NCBI RefSeq assembly: GCF_000718135.1
Contig: NZ_JOEM01000004.1
Location: 1 to 64,000 of the forward strand
Reading direction: 5' to 3'
DNA length: 64,000 nucleotides
Origin: Streptomyces cyaneofuscatus
Lineage (GTDB): Bacteria; Actinomycetota; Actinomycetes; Streptomycetales; Streptomycetaceae
Shown here: positions 37,506 to 45,539 of the stretch, one piece after another
How positions within the stretch are numbered: position 1 is the stretch's first letter
Layout: every line of letters starts with the position of its first letter
Translations under genes and position numbers: made by a program
The notes under the pieces: model-generated
Told to the model about the DNA's origin: nothing
The model's input: the letters and a program-made list of their open reading frames with translations, nothing else
Database searches by the model: none

Positions 37506-37534
37506 CGCCCCACCATGCACGGCACAGTGGGGCG
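37506..37534 (-). terminator. Terminator behind DUF397 gene 2
   Basis: Eight-base stem CGCCCCAC (37506-37513) with GTGGGGCG (37527-37534), followed on the minus strand by the start region of DUF397 copy 1. Homologous to the hairpin at 37157. Confidence 0.65.
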
Positions 37535-37553
37535 GTGCTCGGAACTCAGCCCG

Positions 37554-37763
37554 TCAGGCGGCGTCGAACTTCCCGGCCTGCACGCCCGTCACGAACGCGG
37601 AGAAGGCAGCGGTACGCACGTCGACCACCGGGCCGTCCACGTTCTTGGAGTCGCGGACCGGGACGATGCCCTGCGAGGCGACGAGGTTGACGGCCACCTC
37701 GACGCAGTCACCGCCGTTCGAGCTGTACGAGGACGTGAACCAACGGGGGGATTCGGTCTTCAC
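37554..37763 (-). CDS. DUF397 protein, copy 2, coupled to XRE regulator
   Basis: 69 residues, GTG start at 37763 that overlaps the regulator's stop (GTGA). PRWFTSSYSSNGGDCVEVAVNLVA and VPVRDSKNVDGPVVDV are the family core. It is the ancestral partner of the upstream XRE gene by position; copy 1 lacks such coupling. Confidence 0.9.
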   Translation of the reverse strand: MKTESPRWFTSSYSSNGGDCVEVAVNLVASQGIVPVRDSKNVDGPVVDVRTAAFSAFVTGVQAGKFDAA

Positions 37764-38599
37764 AGGGTGCCCTTTCGCAGCTTGCTGATCTTGGCCGCAG
37801 ACGCCGCCTTCGACAGCGCCTCGCCCTGCATCTGATGGTAGGCCGTGAACATGGGGGCCACCACCGATGTTTCGCGCTCGACATAGCCCTGCGCCTGCGA
37901 TTCGGCATACGCGACGATGGACCGGTCGACCATGGTCAGCAGGTTGACGGGCAGATCGAACGCCCTGCGCTCCCCCATGCTGAACGGCGCCACCTGGATG
38001 ATCCAGTTGGGCCGCGCGGACATCTCCTCCAAGTGTCGGAGCTGGGCGTTCATGACCTCCGGACCGCCAACAGCCTGATGGAGACAGCTCTCGTCCATGA
38101 CCACGAACATCATGGGCGGCTGCGAACGTACCAGGGCCGCCTGTCGCTGTTCCAGGAACGCGACGCGTTCGTCGGCCTGCTCGTAGGTGATGGACCCGCG
38201 TTCCACGGCACCGTAGGCCACAGCCCGCGCGTAGTCCGGCGTCTGTAACAGCCCAGGAATGAGACCGAGGTTGTAGATCCGGAGCTCCACCGCGCGGCCC
38301 TCGTACCCCACGTACTCCGGGAAGCCCTCCTTCAGCGAGCCGTTGCGCAGCTCCATGTACTCGCGCTCGAACGAGTCGGCTGTGCCGGTCGTACCAAATG
38401 CCTGGTCGGACTTCCGCGAAAAGGGAAGAGACGGCGGTTTGCGAACAGTTTCCACGGCCGAGATGTGCTGACTGGAGTACCCGATCCTCGGGGCCAGCGC
38501 GTCCTGCGTCCACCCCCGCTCCTCCCGGAACCTGCGGAGACGCGCTCCGAAGGCCGCTTGCGGGCTGCTGGCGGGGTTCAGTTGCTTGATATTGGCCAT
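37760..38599 (-). CDS. XRE regulator with DUF5753 sensor domain
   Basis: 279 residues. HTH at about 15-55 (FGARLRRFREERGWTQDALAPRIGYSSQHISAVE). DUF5753 spans about 95-265, with GLIPGLLQTPDYARA and FVVMDESCLHQAVGGPEVM. This regulator type, with a small DUF397 partner, is spread in dozens of paralogs across Streptomyces and tunes sporulation and secondary metabolism. First gene of a two- or three-gene operon with the DUF397 copies. Confidence 0.92.
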   Translation of the reverse strand: MANIKQLNPASSPQAAFGARLRRFREERGWTQDALAPRIGYSSQHISAVETVRKPPSLPFSRKSDQAFGTTGTADSFEREYMELRNGSLKEGFPEYVGYEGRAVELRIYNLGLIPGLLQTPDYARAVAYGAVERGSITYEQADERVAFLEQRQAALVRSQPPMMFVVMDESCLHQAVGGPEVMNAQLRHLEEMSARPNWIIQVAPFSMGERRAFDLPVNLLTMVDRSIVAYAESQAQGYVERETSVVAPMFTAYHQMQGEALSKAASAAKISKLRKGTL

Positions 38600-38714
38600 G
38601 CCCGTACTTCCTACTCTTCCTTCAGATTCCCTCAGTTGAAGGACTTCTCACGGTAGGTCAATCTGAATCGCCCCGGTAGCCGAATGGCTACAGAACGGAG
38701 CGAAGGAGTACGCC

Positions 38715-38969
38715 GTGGACTCTCGTGCGAGCCACCAGGAAGCACCTCCTGACCCACCCGCCCCGAACACCCCCCTGGTCGACACCAGTCGCGACAACCG
38801 CGTGGGCGAGTTCCGAGGGGTCGCCGGCGTCTACTGGTCCCTCCGCCCCATGGGCGGCGGCATCGAGTGGCAGGTCGAGCCCCGGCACGTACGCCCCGCG
38901 CTCCCCATAGAGCAGCTCCGCGCCCGTACCGCGCGGGCCAACGCCCGCAGTCGGGGTGAGGTGCTGTGA
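38715..38969 (+). CDS. Small unknown actinobacterial protein
   Basis: 84 residues, GTG start with GGAG 12 bases upstream. It has a Pro-rich start, then VGEFRGVAGVYWSLRPMGGGIEWQ, a short beta-rich core. I do not recognise a family with certainty. The stop overlaps the next start (GTGA), and a run of small genes follows on the same strand, so they likely form one operon divergent from the XRE regulator. Confidence 0.65.
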   Translation: MDSRASHQEAPPDPPAPNTPLVDTSRDNRVGEFRGVAGVYWSLRPMGGGIEWQVEPRHVRPALPIEQLRARTARANARSRGEVL

Positions 38970-39094
38970 CGCCACGCCCCCTCGCCCGGCGCCCGGCCGC
39001 CCCCACCGCACCCTTCGCCGAACTCGTACGCATCGAATCCGACCCGGCCTACCGGGCCCTGATTCGCCACGGCGACCACGGGCGCGCCGCGTGA
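38966..39094 (+). CDS. 42-residue Arg/Pro-rich small protein
   Basis: GTG at 38966 overlaps the previous stop by four bases; the TGA at 39092 shares its A with the next ATG. The translation ends FAELVRIESDPAYRALIRHGD-rich, with a helical Asp/Arg motif. Overlaps at both ends make translation plausible. Unknown function. Confidence 0.5.
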   Translation: MTPRPLARRPAAPTAPFAELVRIESDPAYRALIRHGDHGRAA

Positions 39095-39459
39095 TGCGCG
39101 CGCGTTACGCCGCCGAGGTCACCGTGACCGCCGGGCAGCGGTTCGCCTCGCTCGGCGGGGTCACCGTACGCAACCGGCGCCTGGTCCTCCTGTGGCTCCG
39201 CCGCCAGGCCCTCCGCCTCGCCAACGGGCACGGGAGTGCCGTACGAGACGCGTTGCCCGCCGACGTACGGGCTGTCCGCTTCCACGGCTCCGACGCGCCG
39301 GAAAGGCTGCGGCTCTGGGCCACCGACGGGCCGCGTCAGGACGACGCGATACAGGCCCTCGAAGCGGGCTTTCCCTTGCTGATCACCGTAGTTGACCCGG
39401 CCGTCGGGCTCAGCCTGACCCTCGCCGGGTGGCGCGGTTGCCTGGCCGACCATCCGTAG
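39094..39459 (+). CDS. Unknown protein in small-gene operon
   Basis: 121 residues; ATG at 39094 shares one base with the previous stop (TGATG). Mixed alpha/beta sequence with basic N-terminal half (RNRRLVLLWLRRQALRLANG). No signal peptide or membrane helix. I do not recognise it. Third gene of the coupled run. Confidence 0.6.
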   Translation: MRARYAAEVTVTAGQRFASLGGVTVRNRRLVLLWLRRQALRLANGHGSAVRDALPADVRAVRFHGSDAPERLRLWATDGPRQDDAIQALEAGFPLLITVVDPAVGLSLTLAGWRGCLADHP

Positions 39460-39481
39460 GCCCTCCACAGAAGAGACCGAC

Positions 39482-39916
39482 GTGCTGCAATGCACCGCCG
39501 TGACCGAGGCACCCGTCAGCGACGTGCTGACCGCCCTCGTCACCATGGGCGGCGGGCCCGACGACCCGTCCAGTGTCCTCGCCTCGAACCACCACCTCCT
39601 GTGCGAGCTCGGTGAGCACGACGCCCATACCGAGCACGCCGCGCTCGTCTCACCGGCCGAGGTCCCCCACAGACCCGCTCTGTGGTTCTTCTGGACCGGT
39701 GGCGGCACCGAACGCGTCCACCGGGTCGCGACCGTGCGCTGGTGCCCGGCGGTCCTCCGCACCTTCGCCACCGAATCCTTGTTGCAGTGCTCCTTCTTCG
39801 ACCGCCACCCCGCACCCCACTCCTGGGGCGTGGTCGACCCGCTCGGTGACCTGATCGCCGGACCGGTCGGCTCGGGTGACGTCACCGAAGACCCGAGAGA
39901 GCGGCCTCAACCATGA
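39482..39916 (+). CDS. Unknown protein, paralog A of a tandem pair
   Basis: 144 residues, GTG start. It shares with the next gene: start M-QCTAV, HLLCELGEHD...EHAAL, an aromatic W..W segment, RWCPA, and CSFFDRHPAPHSWGVVDP. Conserved Cys, His and Trp positions could bind metal, but no known motif matches. Overlaps the next gene start in ATGA. No membrane or export signal. Confidence 0.65.
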   Translation: MLQCTAVTEAPVSDVLTALVTMGGGPDDPSSVLASNHHLLCELGEHDAHTEHAALVSPAEVPHRPALWFFWTGGGTERVHRVATVRWCPAVLRTFATESLLQCSFFDRHPAPHSWGVVDPLGDLIAGPVGSGDVTEDPRERPQP

Positions 39917-40305
39917 AGCAGTGCACGGCCGTTGCGTTCCTGCCGCCCCCGGACCACGTGATCGCCCTGGCGGCCCCCGGACACCGCCCGGAGCCCGGCC
40001 ACGTCCTCTGCGAACTCGGCGAGGACCACGAGGGCGGGGGCGATCACGCGGCGATGCTGTGGGACCAGGGAGGCCGGTACGGGGGCGCCGTCTGGGCGCG
40101 GTGGAACACGGAGCGCACCGAACTGGTCCCGCTCCCCTGGTGTTCCGCCCTCGACTCCCGCAACGAGGCGTGCGGGCTCTTCGCCGGGCACCCGCCCCCG
40201 CACAGCTGGGAGGTCACCGACCCCACCGACGAAGCGATCACACGGGTCCTCGCGGAGCGGCACCCCCACCTGTTCCCCGAACGGAGGGAAGGAGGCGGGG
40301 GTTAA
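39913..40305 (+). CDS. Unknown protein, paralog B of a tandem pair
   Basis: 130 residues; ATG inside the preceding stop. Aligns with paralog A along its length: MKQCTAV, HVLCELGEDH...DHAAM, VWARW, PWCSA, CGLFAGHPPPHSWEVTDP. The two probably work as a pair. Family unknown. Confidence 0.68.
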   Translation: MKQCTAVAFLPPPDHVIALAAPGHRPEPGHVLCELGEDHEGGGDHAAMLWDQGGRYGGAVWARWNTERTELVPLPWCSALDSRNEACGLFAGHPPPHSWEVTDPTDEAITRVLAERHPHLFPERREGGGG

Positions 40306-40331
40306 GGGCCTCTTGTTTGGATCAGGCCGGA

Positions 40332-40796
40332 TCACCAGCTGGTGAGCGTGCGCAGGATGGTCAGCATGCCGTCGGCGCCGTCGGTAGAGGCCGGGCGTAC
40401 CCGGGTGGGATCGACGCGTACCAGCGGCATACCCATCACCGAGGACATACGGCTGCTGGAGAAGATCTGGGTGCCGGTGTGCAGGGCCCGCACCAGCGCG
40501 AGGACGTCGTCCCCGCCGAGCAGGTCCTCGGTTCGGGCATCGGCCCGCAACGGGATCTCCCACACGGTCGTGTTCTCGTGGTCCTCGCCCGGGCCCCGCC
40601 CTACGGCGATGCGCACCGCTTCGGAAGGCGGCGGGGGCGGCAGAACGCCCAGGATGATCCGGCCGTCGGGGAGCGGTACGCGCGGATACGGGAGCAGCAG
40701 GCGCACCAGGTCCGCCTGCTGCTCCGCGATGTCGTCATACGTGGGGCTCACGCGGGACAGGATGTCACCGGCCGGACTCGTTAGGGTCGGATCCAT
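40332..40796 (-). CDS. Unknown cytoplasmic protein
   Basis: 154 residues from ATG 40796 with AAGGGG eight bases before it; GTG 40751 is a shorter alternative (139 residues). Sequence runs DIAEQQADLVRLLLPYPRVPLPDGRIILG, VGRGPGEDHENTTVWEIPLRADAR, then a C-terminal alpha/beta part. No motif known to me. Its start codon overlaps the oppositely directed start at 40795 (CATG), so the two genes share a back-to-back start. Confidence 0.6.
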   Translation of the reverse strand: MDPTLTSPAGDILSRVSPTYDDIAEQQADLVRLLLPYPRVPLPDGRIILGVLPPPPPSEAVRIAVGRGPGEDHENTTVWEIPLRADARTEDLLGGDDVLALVRALHTGTQIFSSSRMSSVMGMPLVRVDPTRVRPASTDGADGMLTILRTLTSW

Positions 40797-41454
40797 GACG
40801 ACACCCCTTGCCGGCAGTGCCTTCGACTCGCTCCGTCTCGACGCGATGCGCGACCAGGAGGCGCTGCGCCAGGCGTACGAACTCCCCAGCGCCGCCGCCG
40901 TACGCAAGCAGATGACCGAACTCACCGAGCAGACGCAGCGGTTGATCGGCTGCTCGTCGCTGGTCCTGGTCTCCAGTGCCGACGCCGAGGGCAACTGTGA
41001 CGTCTCGCCGCGCGGCGGCCCCGCCGGGTTCGTCTCCGTCCTGGACGCGCGGACTGTGGCGATACCGGACGCGACCGGCAACAAGAGGCTGGACACCCTC
41101 CAGAACGTCATCGCCACCGGGCGGGCCGGTCTGCTCTTCCTCATCCCGGGGCGCACCACCACGCTCCGGATGAACGGCCGGGCCTGCGTCTCCACCCGCC
41201 CCGAGCTGCTGTCCCAGCTGACCGCCGTGGGCAAGCCGCCGGCCAGTGCACTGGTGGTCGGGATCGAGGAGGTCTACCCGCACTGCCCCAAGTCCCTTCT
41301 GCGCAGCGGGGCCTGGAAGCCGGAGCAGTGGCTGCCGGCGGACGCCCAGCCGACCTCGGCCGAGGTCACGCTGGCCCAGCTGCGGATGCCGGAGCTGACC
41401 ATCGCCGACATCGAGCAGGTGGAGGCGGACTCGCTGAAGTACCGGTACGAGTGA
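40795..41454 (+). CDS. Pyridoxamine 5'-phosphate oxidase-like FMN protein
   Basis: 219 residues. CDVSPRGGPAGFVSVLDARTVAIPD and LIPGRTTTLRMNGRACV are typical of the MSMEG_1061/FMN-binding split-barrel subgroup. The C-terminus carries HCPKSLLRSGAWKPEQW, also typical. Such proteins bind FMN or F420 and reduce small molecules; substrate unknown. It is divergent from the unknown gene at 40332 with a two-base overlap of start codons. Confidence 0.85.
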   Translation: MTTPLAGSAFDSLRLDAMRDQEALRQAYELPSAAAVRKQMTELTEQTQRLIGCSSLVLVSSADAEGNCDVSPRGGPAGFVSVLDARTVAIPDATGNKRLDTLQNVIATGRAGLLFLIPGRTTTLRMNGRACVSTRPELLSQLTAVGKPPASALVVGIEEVYPHCPKSLLRSGAWKPEQWLPADAQPTSAEVTLAQLRMPELTIADIEQVEADSLKYRYE

Positions 41455-41474
41455 CGGCCGCGGTCGAGCCCGGG

Positions 41475-41789
41475 TCACCGTGCCGGAGCCGCCGGCCGGA
41501 AGCCCACACCGATCGCCGCCAGATCCTCTTCGTACGCGCCGTGGCGCGGGGCGCACCGGGCCAGGTCCTGGCGGAAGGCGCCGCCCCGGGTGATGTGCCG
41601 GTAAGCCCAGCCCTCGGTGGCCGGTACGTGGATCTCCGTACGCGAGGACTCCTTCCGGTACCACGCCTCCGGTACGCGTGTGTCCGCGTAGCGACGGGCC
41701 ACGCCCGGGACAGGGAGACAGAACGGCGGTGGTCCGCACCGGTCGACGCGTATCGGCCGCGCACGTGGCCGACTCGCCACGCTTGTCAA
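41475..41789 (-). pseudogene. Fragment resembling the end of a formylglycine-generating (SUMF1) domain
   Basis: 104 residues. RHITRGGAFRQDLARCAPRHG followed by DLAAIGVGFRPA matches the RGG-F ... R--R-G ... IGFR ending of SUMF1/EgtB-type domains. The remaining 200 residues of that domain, and a plausible N-terminus, are absent. It looks like a decayed remnant or a one-part descendant. No clear ribosome site. The start given is the longest. Confidence 0.45.
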
Positions 41790-41905
41790 CGTACGCCGCG
41801 CGGACCACCCGGGAGTGATCTTGCCAACGACAACTCCCCTGTGACTTGCTGGAGTCGAGCCACAACCGTCCGTAGCAGGCGGCCGGTGAGCGGTGAGGCG
41901 AAGGG

Positions 41906-43447
41906 ATGACGATGAGCACTGCCAGCGCGGGAGCCGCGGGAGCCACCGACGGCGAGGACGCCGACCCTCCGATCAGTACGGTCGCGGGGACCGGGGCCGC
42001 CGGGTTCAAGGGGGAGAACGAGCCCGCCGTGACGGCTCACCTGAAACATCCTTACGGCATCGCGATCGACAGCGTCGGCACCCTCTACTTCTCCGACTAC
42101 AGCAACCACCGGGTCCGGAAGATCACGACCGACGGGAAGGTCAGGACCGTCGCGGGCACCGGGGCCGCGGGCTACGGCGGCGACAACGGCCCGGCCACCT
42201 CGGCCCGGCTGAACTGCCCGCGCGAGCTGGCGGTGGACCGGGCCGGCGCTCTCTACATCGCCGACGCCGAGAACCACCGGGTCCGCAAGGTCACCCCGGA
42301 CGGGCAGATCAGCACGGTCGCGGGGAACGGGGCCGCGGGCCACAGCGGCGACGGCGGGCCGGCCACCTCGGCCCGGCTGAACAGGCCCTTCGGCGTGGTG
42401 GTGGGCGGCTCCGGTGTCCTCTACATCGCGGAGTACGGCAACGACCGGATCCGGAAGGTCACCCCCGACGGGACGATCAGCACCATTGCGGGGACCGGGC
42501 AGGCGGCGTACGGCGGGGACGGCGGCCCTGCGACCTCGGCCCATCTGCGGGCCCCGTACTCGCTGGTGCTGGACGAAGCCGGCGCTCTCTACATCGCCGA
42601 CGCCAGCAACCACCGGGTCCGGAAGATCACCCCGGACGGGCAGATCACCACGGTGGCGGGCAACGGCTCGGCGGGCTTCGGCGGTGACGGCGGCCCGGCC
42701 ACCTCCGCCAAGCTGAACCGGCCCTACGGACTCGCCCGGGACAGCACGGGCAACCTGTACATCTCCGACTTCGAGAATCACCGGGTCCGCAAGGTCACGC
42801 CGGACGGGCAGATCAGCACCGTCGCCGGCACGAAGGGCGCGGGCTACGGCGGTGACGGTGGCCCGGCCTCCGCCGCGCAGCTCAACCAGCCGTACGGGCT
42901 CGCCGTCGACTGCGTGGACGCCCTTTACATCGTGGATCACGTCAACCACCGCATCCGGAAGATCGCCTCCCCGAGGATGGTCGGCATGCCCGACTCCGGA
43001 ACCGTCGCCTCCTGGGCCAACGTCCGGAGCAAGCTGCGGATGGGCGTCCTGCGCGAGTCCACCGCCGACGGGGCCGAGATCCGTCAAGCGCTCGCCGCTC
43101 CCCGCGACCACCAACGGTGGCGGCTGGTCCCGGCGGGTCAGGAGGACGGCGACATCCTGTACACGTTCGAGAACGTGCGCAGTGGCAAGGTCCTGGAGGT
43201 CGGCGGGGCCCACCAATGCGACGGGGCCGTGGTGGCGCAGCGCGCGTACGAAGGCGTGGACGCGCATCACCAGCAGTGGCGGCTGATCCCGGTGGGCGCC
43301 GCCGGCGACGCGCAGCAGGTCTTCGAGATCGCCAACCGCAACAGCGGGCTGCTCCTGCGGGTCGGCACCAACGCCCGCGCGGCGGTCAGGCAGCACAGCG
43401 CCGAGGGCGACCACCGCGAGCGGCAGTGGCAGTTGCTTCCCGCGTGA
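41906..43447 (+). CDS. Six-bladed NHL propeller fused to ricin-type lectin domain
   Basis: 513 residues. Residues 22-355 hold six NHL repeats of 56 residues (pattern STVAGTG..G..GD.GPAT.A.L..P.G.A.D..G.LYI.D..NHR.RK), enough for a full six-bladed propeller. Residues 375-513 are a beta-trefoil with QRWRLVP, QQWRLIP and RQWQLLP (the QxW motifs of ricin B lectins). No signal peptide or Tat motif is visible. Carbohydrate binding is the expected property. It ends against the small acidic gene with a strong terminator between. First member of the 41.9-48.2 kb lectin/pore locus. Confidence 0.85.
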   Translation: MTMSTASAGAAGATDGEDADPPISTVAGTGAAGFKGENEPAVTAHLKHPYGIAIDSVGTLYFSDYSNHRVRKITTDGKVRTVAGTGAAGYGGDNGPATSARLNCPRELAVDRAGALYIADAENHRVRKVTPDGQISTVAGNGAAGHSGDGGPATSARLNRPFGVVVGGSGVLYIAEYGNDRIRKVTPDGTISTIAGTGQAAYGGDGGPATSAHLRAPYSLVLDEAGALYIADASNHRVRKITPDGQITTVAGNGSAGFGGDGGPATSAKLNRPYGLARDSTGNLYISDFENHRVRKVTPDGQISTVAGTKGAGYGGDGGPASAAQLNQPYGLAVDCVDALYIVDHVNHRIRKIASPRMVGMPDSGTVASWANVRSKLRMGVLRESTADGAEIRQALAAPRDHQRWRLVPAGQEDGDILYTFENVRSGKVLEVGGAHQCDGAVVAQRAYEGVDAHHQQWRLIPVGAAGDAQQVFEIANRNSGLLLRVGTNARAAVRQHSAEGDHRERQWQLLPA

Positions 43448-43451
43448 GACC

Positions 43452-43498
43452 GGGAGCGGAGGGGCGGAGGGGCCTTGCGCCTCCGCCCCTCCGCTCCC
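43452..43498. terminator. Very strong bidirectional terminator
   Basis: Perfect 19-base stem (43452-43470 with 43480-43498) and nine-base loop between the convergent propeller-lectin and acidic protein genes. Confidence 0.9.
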
Positions 43499-43513
43499 TC
43501 GTCCTCCGAGTCC

Positions 43514-43999
43514 TTACGAGCCCTCCGCCTCCGGCTTCTCGGCCTTCGGGGTCTCCGGGGTCTTCGGCGGCTTCGCGAAGTCGCTCTTTTTCGGCCTGTC
43601 TTCCAGGTCCTCGTCCTTCTGGAGGCCGCTGTGCTGCTCCACCGTCCCGCTCGCCTCCTGCATGCCGGCCGCGGCCGCCGAGGAGACCGAGCCGGGGTCC
43701 TGGGCGTACTGGGCCTGGGCGCCGGCCGATTCCTGGGTGGCCTGGACGAAGGAGCCGAGGAAGCCCAGGATGATCCGGGCCTCGGGCGACTGCTCCTGCA
43801 CAACCTTGGCGCGTGAGGTGGAGCCGTGGATCCCGTTGGTGAACAGGCTGGCGGTCGTGTCGTCGTACGTGTCGTCGTCGGCGTCCTCGAAGTCGACGCC
43901 CGCACCCGGCTGCGGTCTGGTGCCGTTCGTGGTCACGGAGAAGAGGCCCGCGCTCCTGCCCGCCGAGCCGAAGATGTTGTCGAACACCATGGTCGTCAC
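43514..43999 (-). CDS. Small acidic protein co-transcribed with the pore-forming protein
   Basis: 161 residues, highly polar: an acidic stretch DFEDADDDTYDD near 37-48, a short hydrophobic patch (ARIILGFLGSFVQA, about 74-87), then a long disordered Lys/Pro/Glu tail. Starts MTTMVFDNIFG. It lies 33 bases behind the aerolysin-like gene on the same strand. Family not recognised. A role as chaperone, neutralising partner or structural cofactor of the pore protein is a guess from position. Confidence 0.6.
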   Translation of the reverse strand: MTTMVFDNIFGSAGRSAGLFSVTTNGTRPQPGAGVDFEDADDDTYDDTTASLFTNGIHGSTSRAKVVQEQSPEARIILGFLGSFVQATQESAGAQAQYAQDPGSVSSAAAAGMQEASGTVEQHSGLQKDEDLEDRPKKSDFAKPPKTPETPKAEKPEAEGS

Positions 44000-44032
44000 C
44001 CCTGGTTGTCGTGTGGCGGTGTCACCGCCCGG

Positions 44033-45130
44033 TCACGGGTTCTTGTACAGCGTCTGCTGACTGTCGCTCAGGTCCTCGCCGTCGAACATCGCGTGATGGA
44101 CGTCCAGCGCGGAGACGACCTCGGCCGTGCCCATCATCCGGAAGCCGCCGGCCGCCAGGTCGATGTCACCGATGTCGCGGGCGACGACCGGTGCCAGGCC
44201 CGGGTAGGCGGAGGACTGCGGTGGCGAGAGGACCGTCACAGGCACCGCGTACTGCACCGCGATCAGCCCGGAGAAGGTCACCGGGATCTCGTACGTGTAC
44301 AGCCTGCGGACGCGTCGCTGGGTGACCAGGGTCTTCACCCGGGAGCCGGGCTCGACCTTGCCGGAGATCTGCGATTTCGACGCCCAGCTGGTGGTCAAGG
44401 AGCCGCCGACGGTGGCCGCGATGCCCAGCGCCAACTGGGCGTTGAGCGAGGCGTTCCCGGTGGCGCTGCCGGTCGTCGTGAACCCCACCGAGTTCGTCAC
44501 GGTGTTGGTGGAGGTGTTCGACGAGGCGTTCCGGTTGGACGTCTCGGTGGCGTGGGCCTTGTCGACGCCGACGCTGTCCTTGCTGTTCTTGTTGGTCACG
44601 GTGTCGGTGTTGCGGTTCGCCACCTCGTTCTGGCACTGCGCCTGGAGCTGCGACTGGAGGTCCAGCCGGAGCTGGTTCTGGAGTTGCAGTTGGAGCGAGG
44701 CCCCGACGCTGCCGCCGAAGGTGAGTTTGGCGTCCCCGTGGAGCGACCAGGTGACCCCGTTCGACACGGTGAAGTCGACGGAGTCGGTGAACGTCATCTC
44801 CGACGTCTGGCTGCGGTTGACGTAGGCGCGCGAGGAGAACGTGTCCGGCGGGGGCTGGACGATGTTGCTCCGCTCCTCGATGAGCGGCTCCCCGAGGGTC
44901 ATGTAGGCCAGCCAGCCCAGTTGGTGCGCGGACCCGGGGAAGGAGCCGAAGCTCGACTTGTTGAGGGAGAACCCGACGGGCTTGTGCTGGGCGCCGTAGT
45001 TGTCGACGTAGACCAGATTGGGGTGGCCCAGGATGGACTGCCAGGTCTGTTCGATGTTCAGTTCGCGCAGGTTCTTCTTCGTCAGCGGCTGGCGCTTGGC
45101 TGGTACCAGGTTGTACGCGGTGGAAGGCAT
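44033..45130 (-). CDS. Aerolysin/ETX-MTX2-like beta-pore-forming protein (putative)
   Basis: 365 residues from ATG 45130. The first 110 residues are a separate domain. Then come long Ser/Thr/Asn-rich strands: DFTVSNGVTWSLHGDAKLTFGG, LQLQLQNQLRLDLQSQLQ and a central amphipathic hairpin around SLNAQLALGIAATVGGSLTTSW flanked by SNTSTNTVTNSVGFTTTG. VEPGSRVKTLVT followed by YEIPVTFSGLIAVQY matches the neck region of ETX/MTX2 and aerolysin proteins. No signal peptide. Family call rests on this pattern, not on a search. It would form a membrane beta-barrel after oligomerising. Confidence 0.6.
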   Translation of the reverse strand: MPSTAYNLVPAKRQPLTKKNLRELNIEQTWQSILGHPNLVYVDNYGAQHKPVGFSLNKSSFGSFPGSAHQLGWLAYMTLGEPLIEERSNIVQPPPDTFSSRAYVNRSQTSEMTFTDSVDFTVSNGVTWSLHGDAKLTFGGSVGASLQLQLQNQLRLDLQSQLQAQCQNEVANRNTDTVTNKNSKDSVGVDKAHATETSNRNASSNTSTNTVTNSVGFTTTGSATGNASLNAQLALGIAATVGGSLTTSWASKSQISGKVEPGSRVKTLVTQRRVRRLYTYEIPVTFSGLIAVQYAVPVTVLSPPQSSAYPGLAPVVARDIGDIDLAAGGFRMMGTAEVVSALDVHHAMFDGEDLSDSQQTLYKNP

Positions 45131-45539
45131 TCCCCGTCCTCGACTGTCTGGCCGGATCGCGCTAGGCGAAAGCGGAAACAAGCGGCTGCGCATGTCCCGG
45201 AATTCGAAGCTAGCACGCGCCCCAATTTCTCCGTAATGCATCCCCGCGCATCGCACCCGATCGAGGGAGTTCCGTTCCGGCCGCTGTCCTGAAAAGAGGG
45301 TTCACGAAAACTCTGAGCCCTCCTCGATCGCCCGAGCGACCAGTTTGCGTCATTCTTACCCCCACCCACTCCGACCTCGAACGTTGTCGGCTTTAGGCGC
45401 ATTTTTCTCGGTCATTCATTCGCTTTTCGTGCCGTTCTCACCGGAGTCCATTGCGGCCTCGACCAGGGGGCGTGATAAACCACTGCACTGAGTGCCCGAC
45501 ACGTTGTTCTCCATCTCCAGAACAGGTGAGGTTTCCGCG
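45131..45539. other. 409-base divergent promoter region of the pore/lectin locus
   Basis: Gene-free. Markedly lower GC than neighbours in patches (45190-45240, 45340-45430), with several TTTTT/AATT clusters. It separates the pore-protein operon (minus) from the trefoil and FG-GAP genes (plus). Likely holds both promoters, perhaps for a single regulator. No assigned boxes. Confidence 0.5.

Noticed and set aside
41786..43414. 542-codon open frame antisense to the NHL-ricin gene
   Set aside because: Its apparent 56-residue repeats are the mirror of the NHL repeats on the coding strand.
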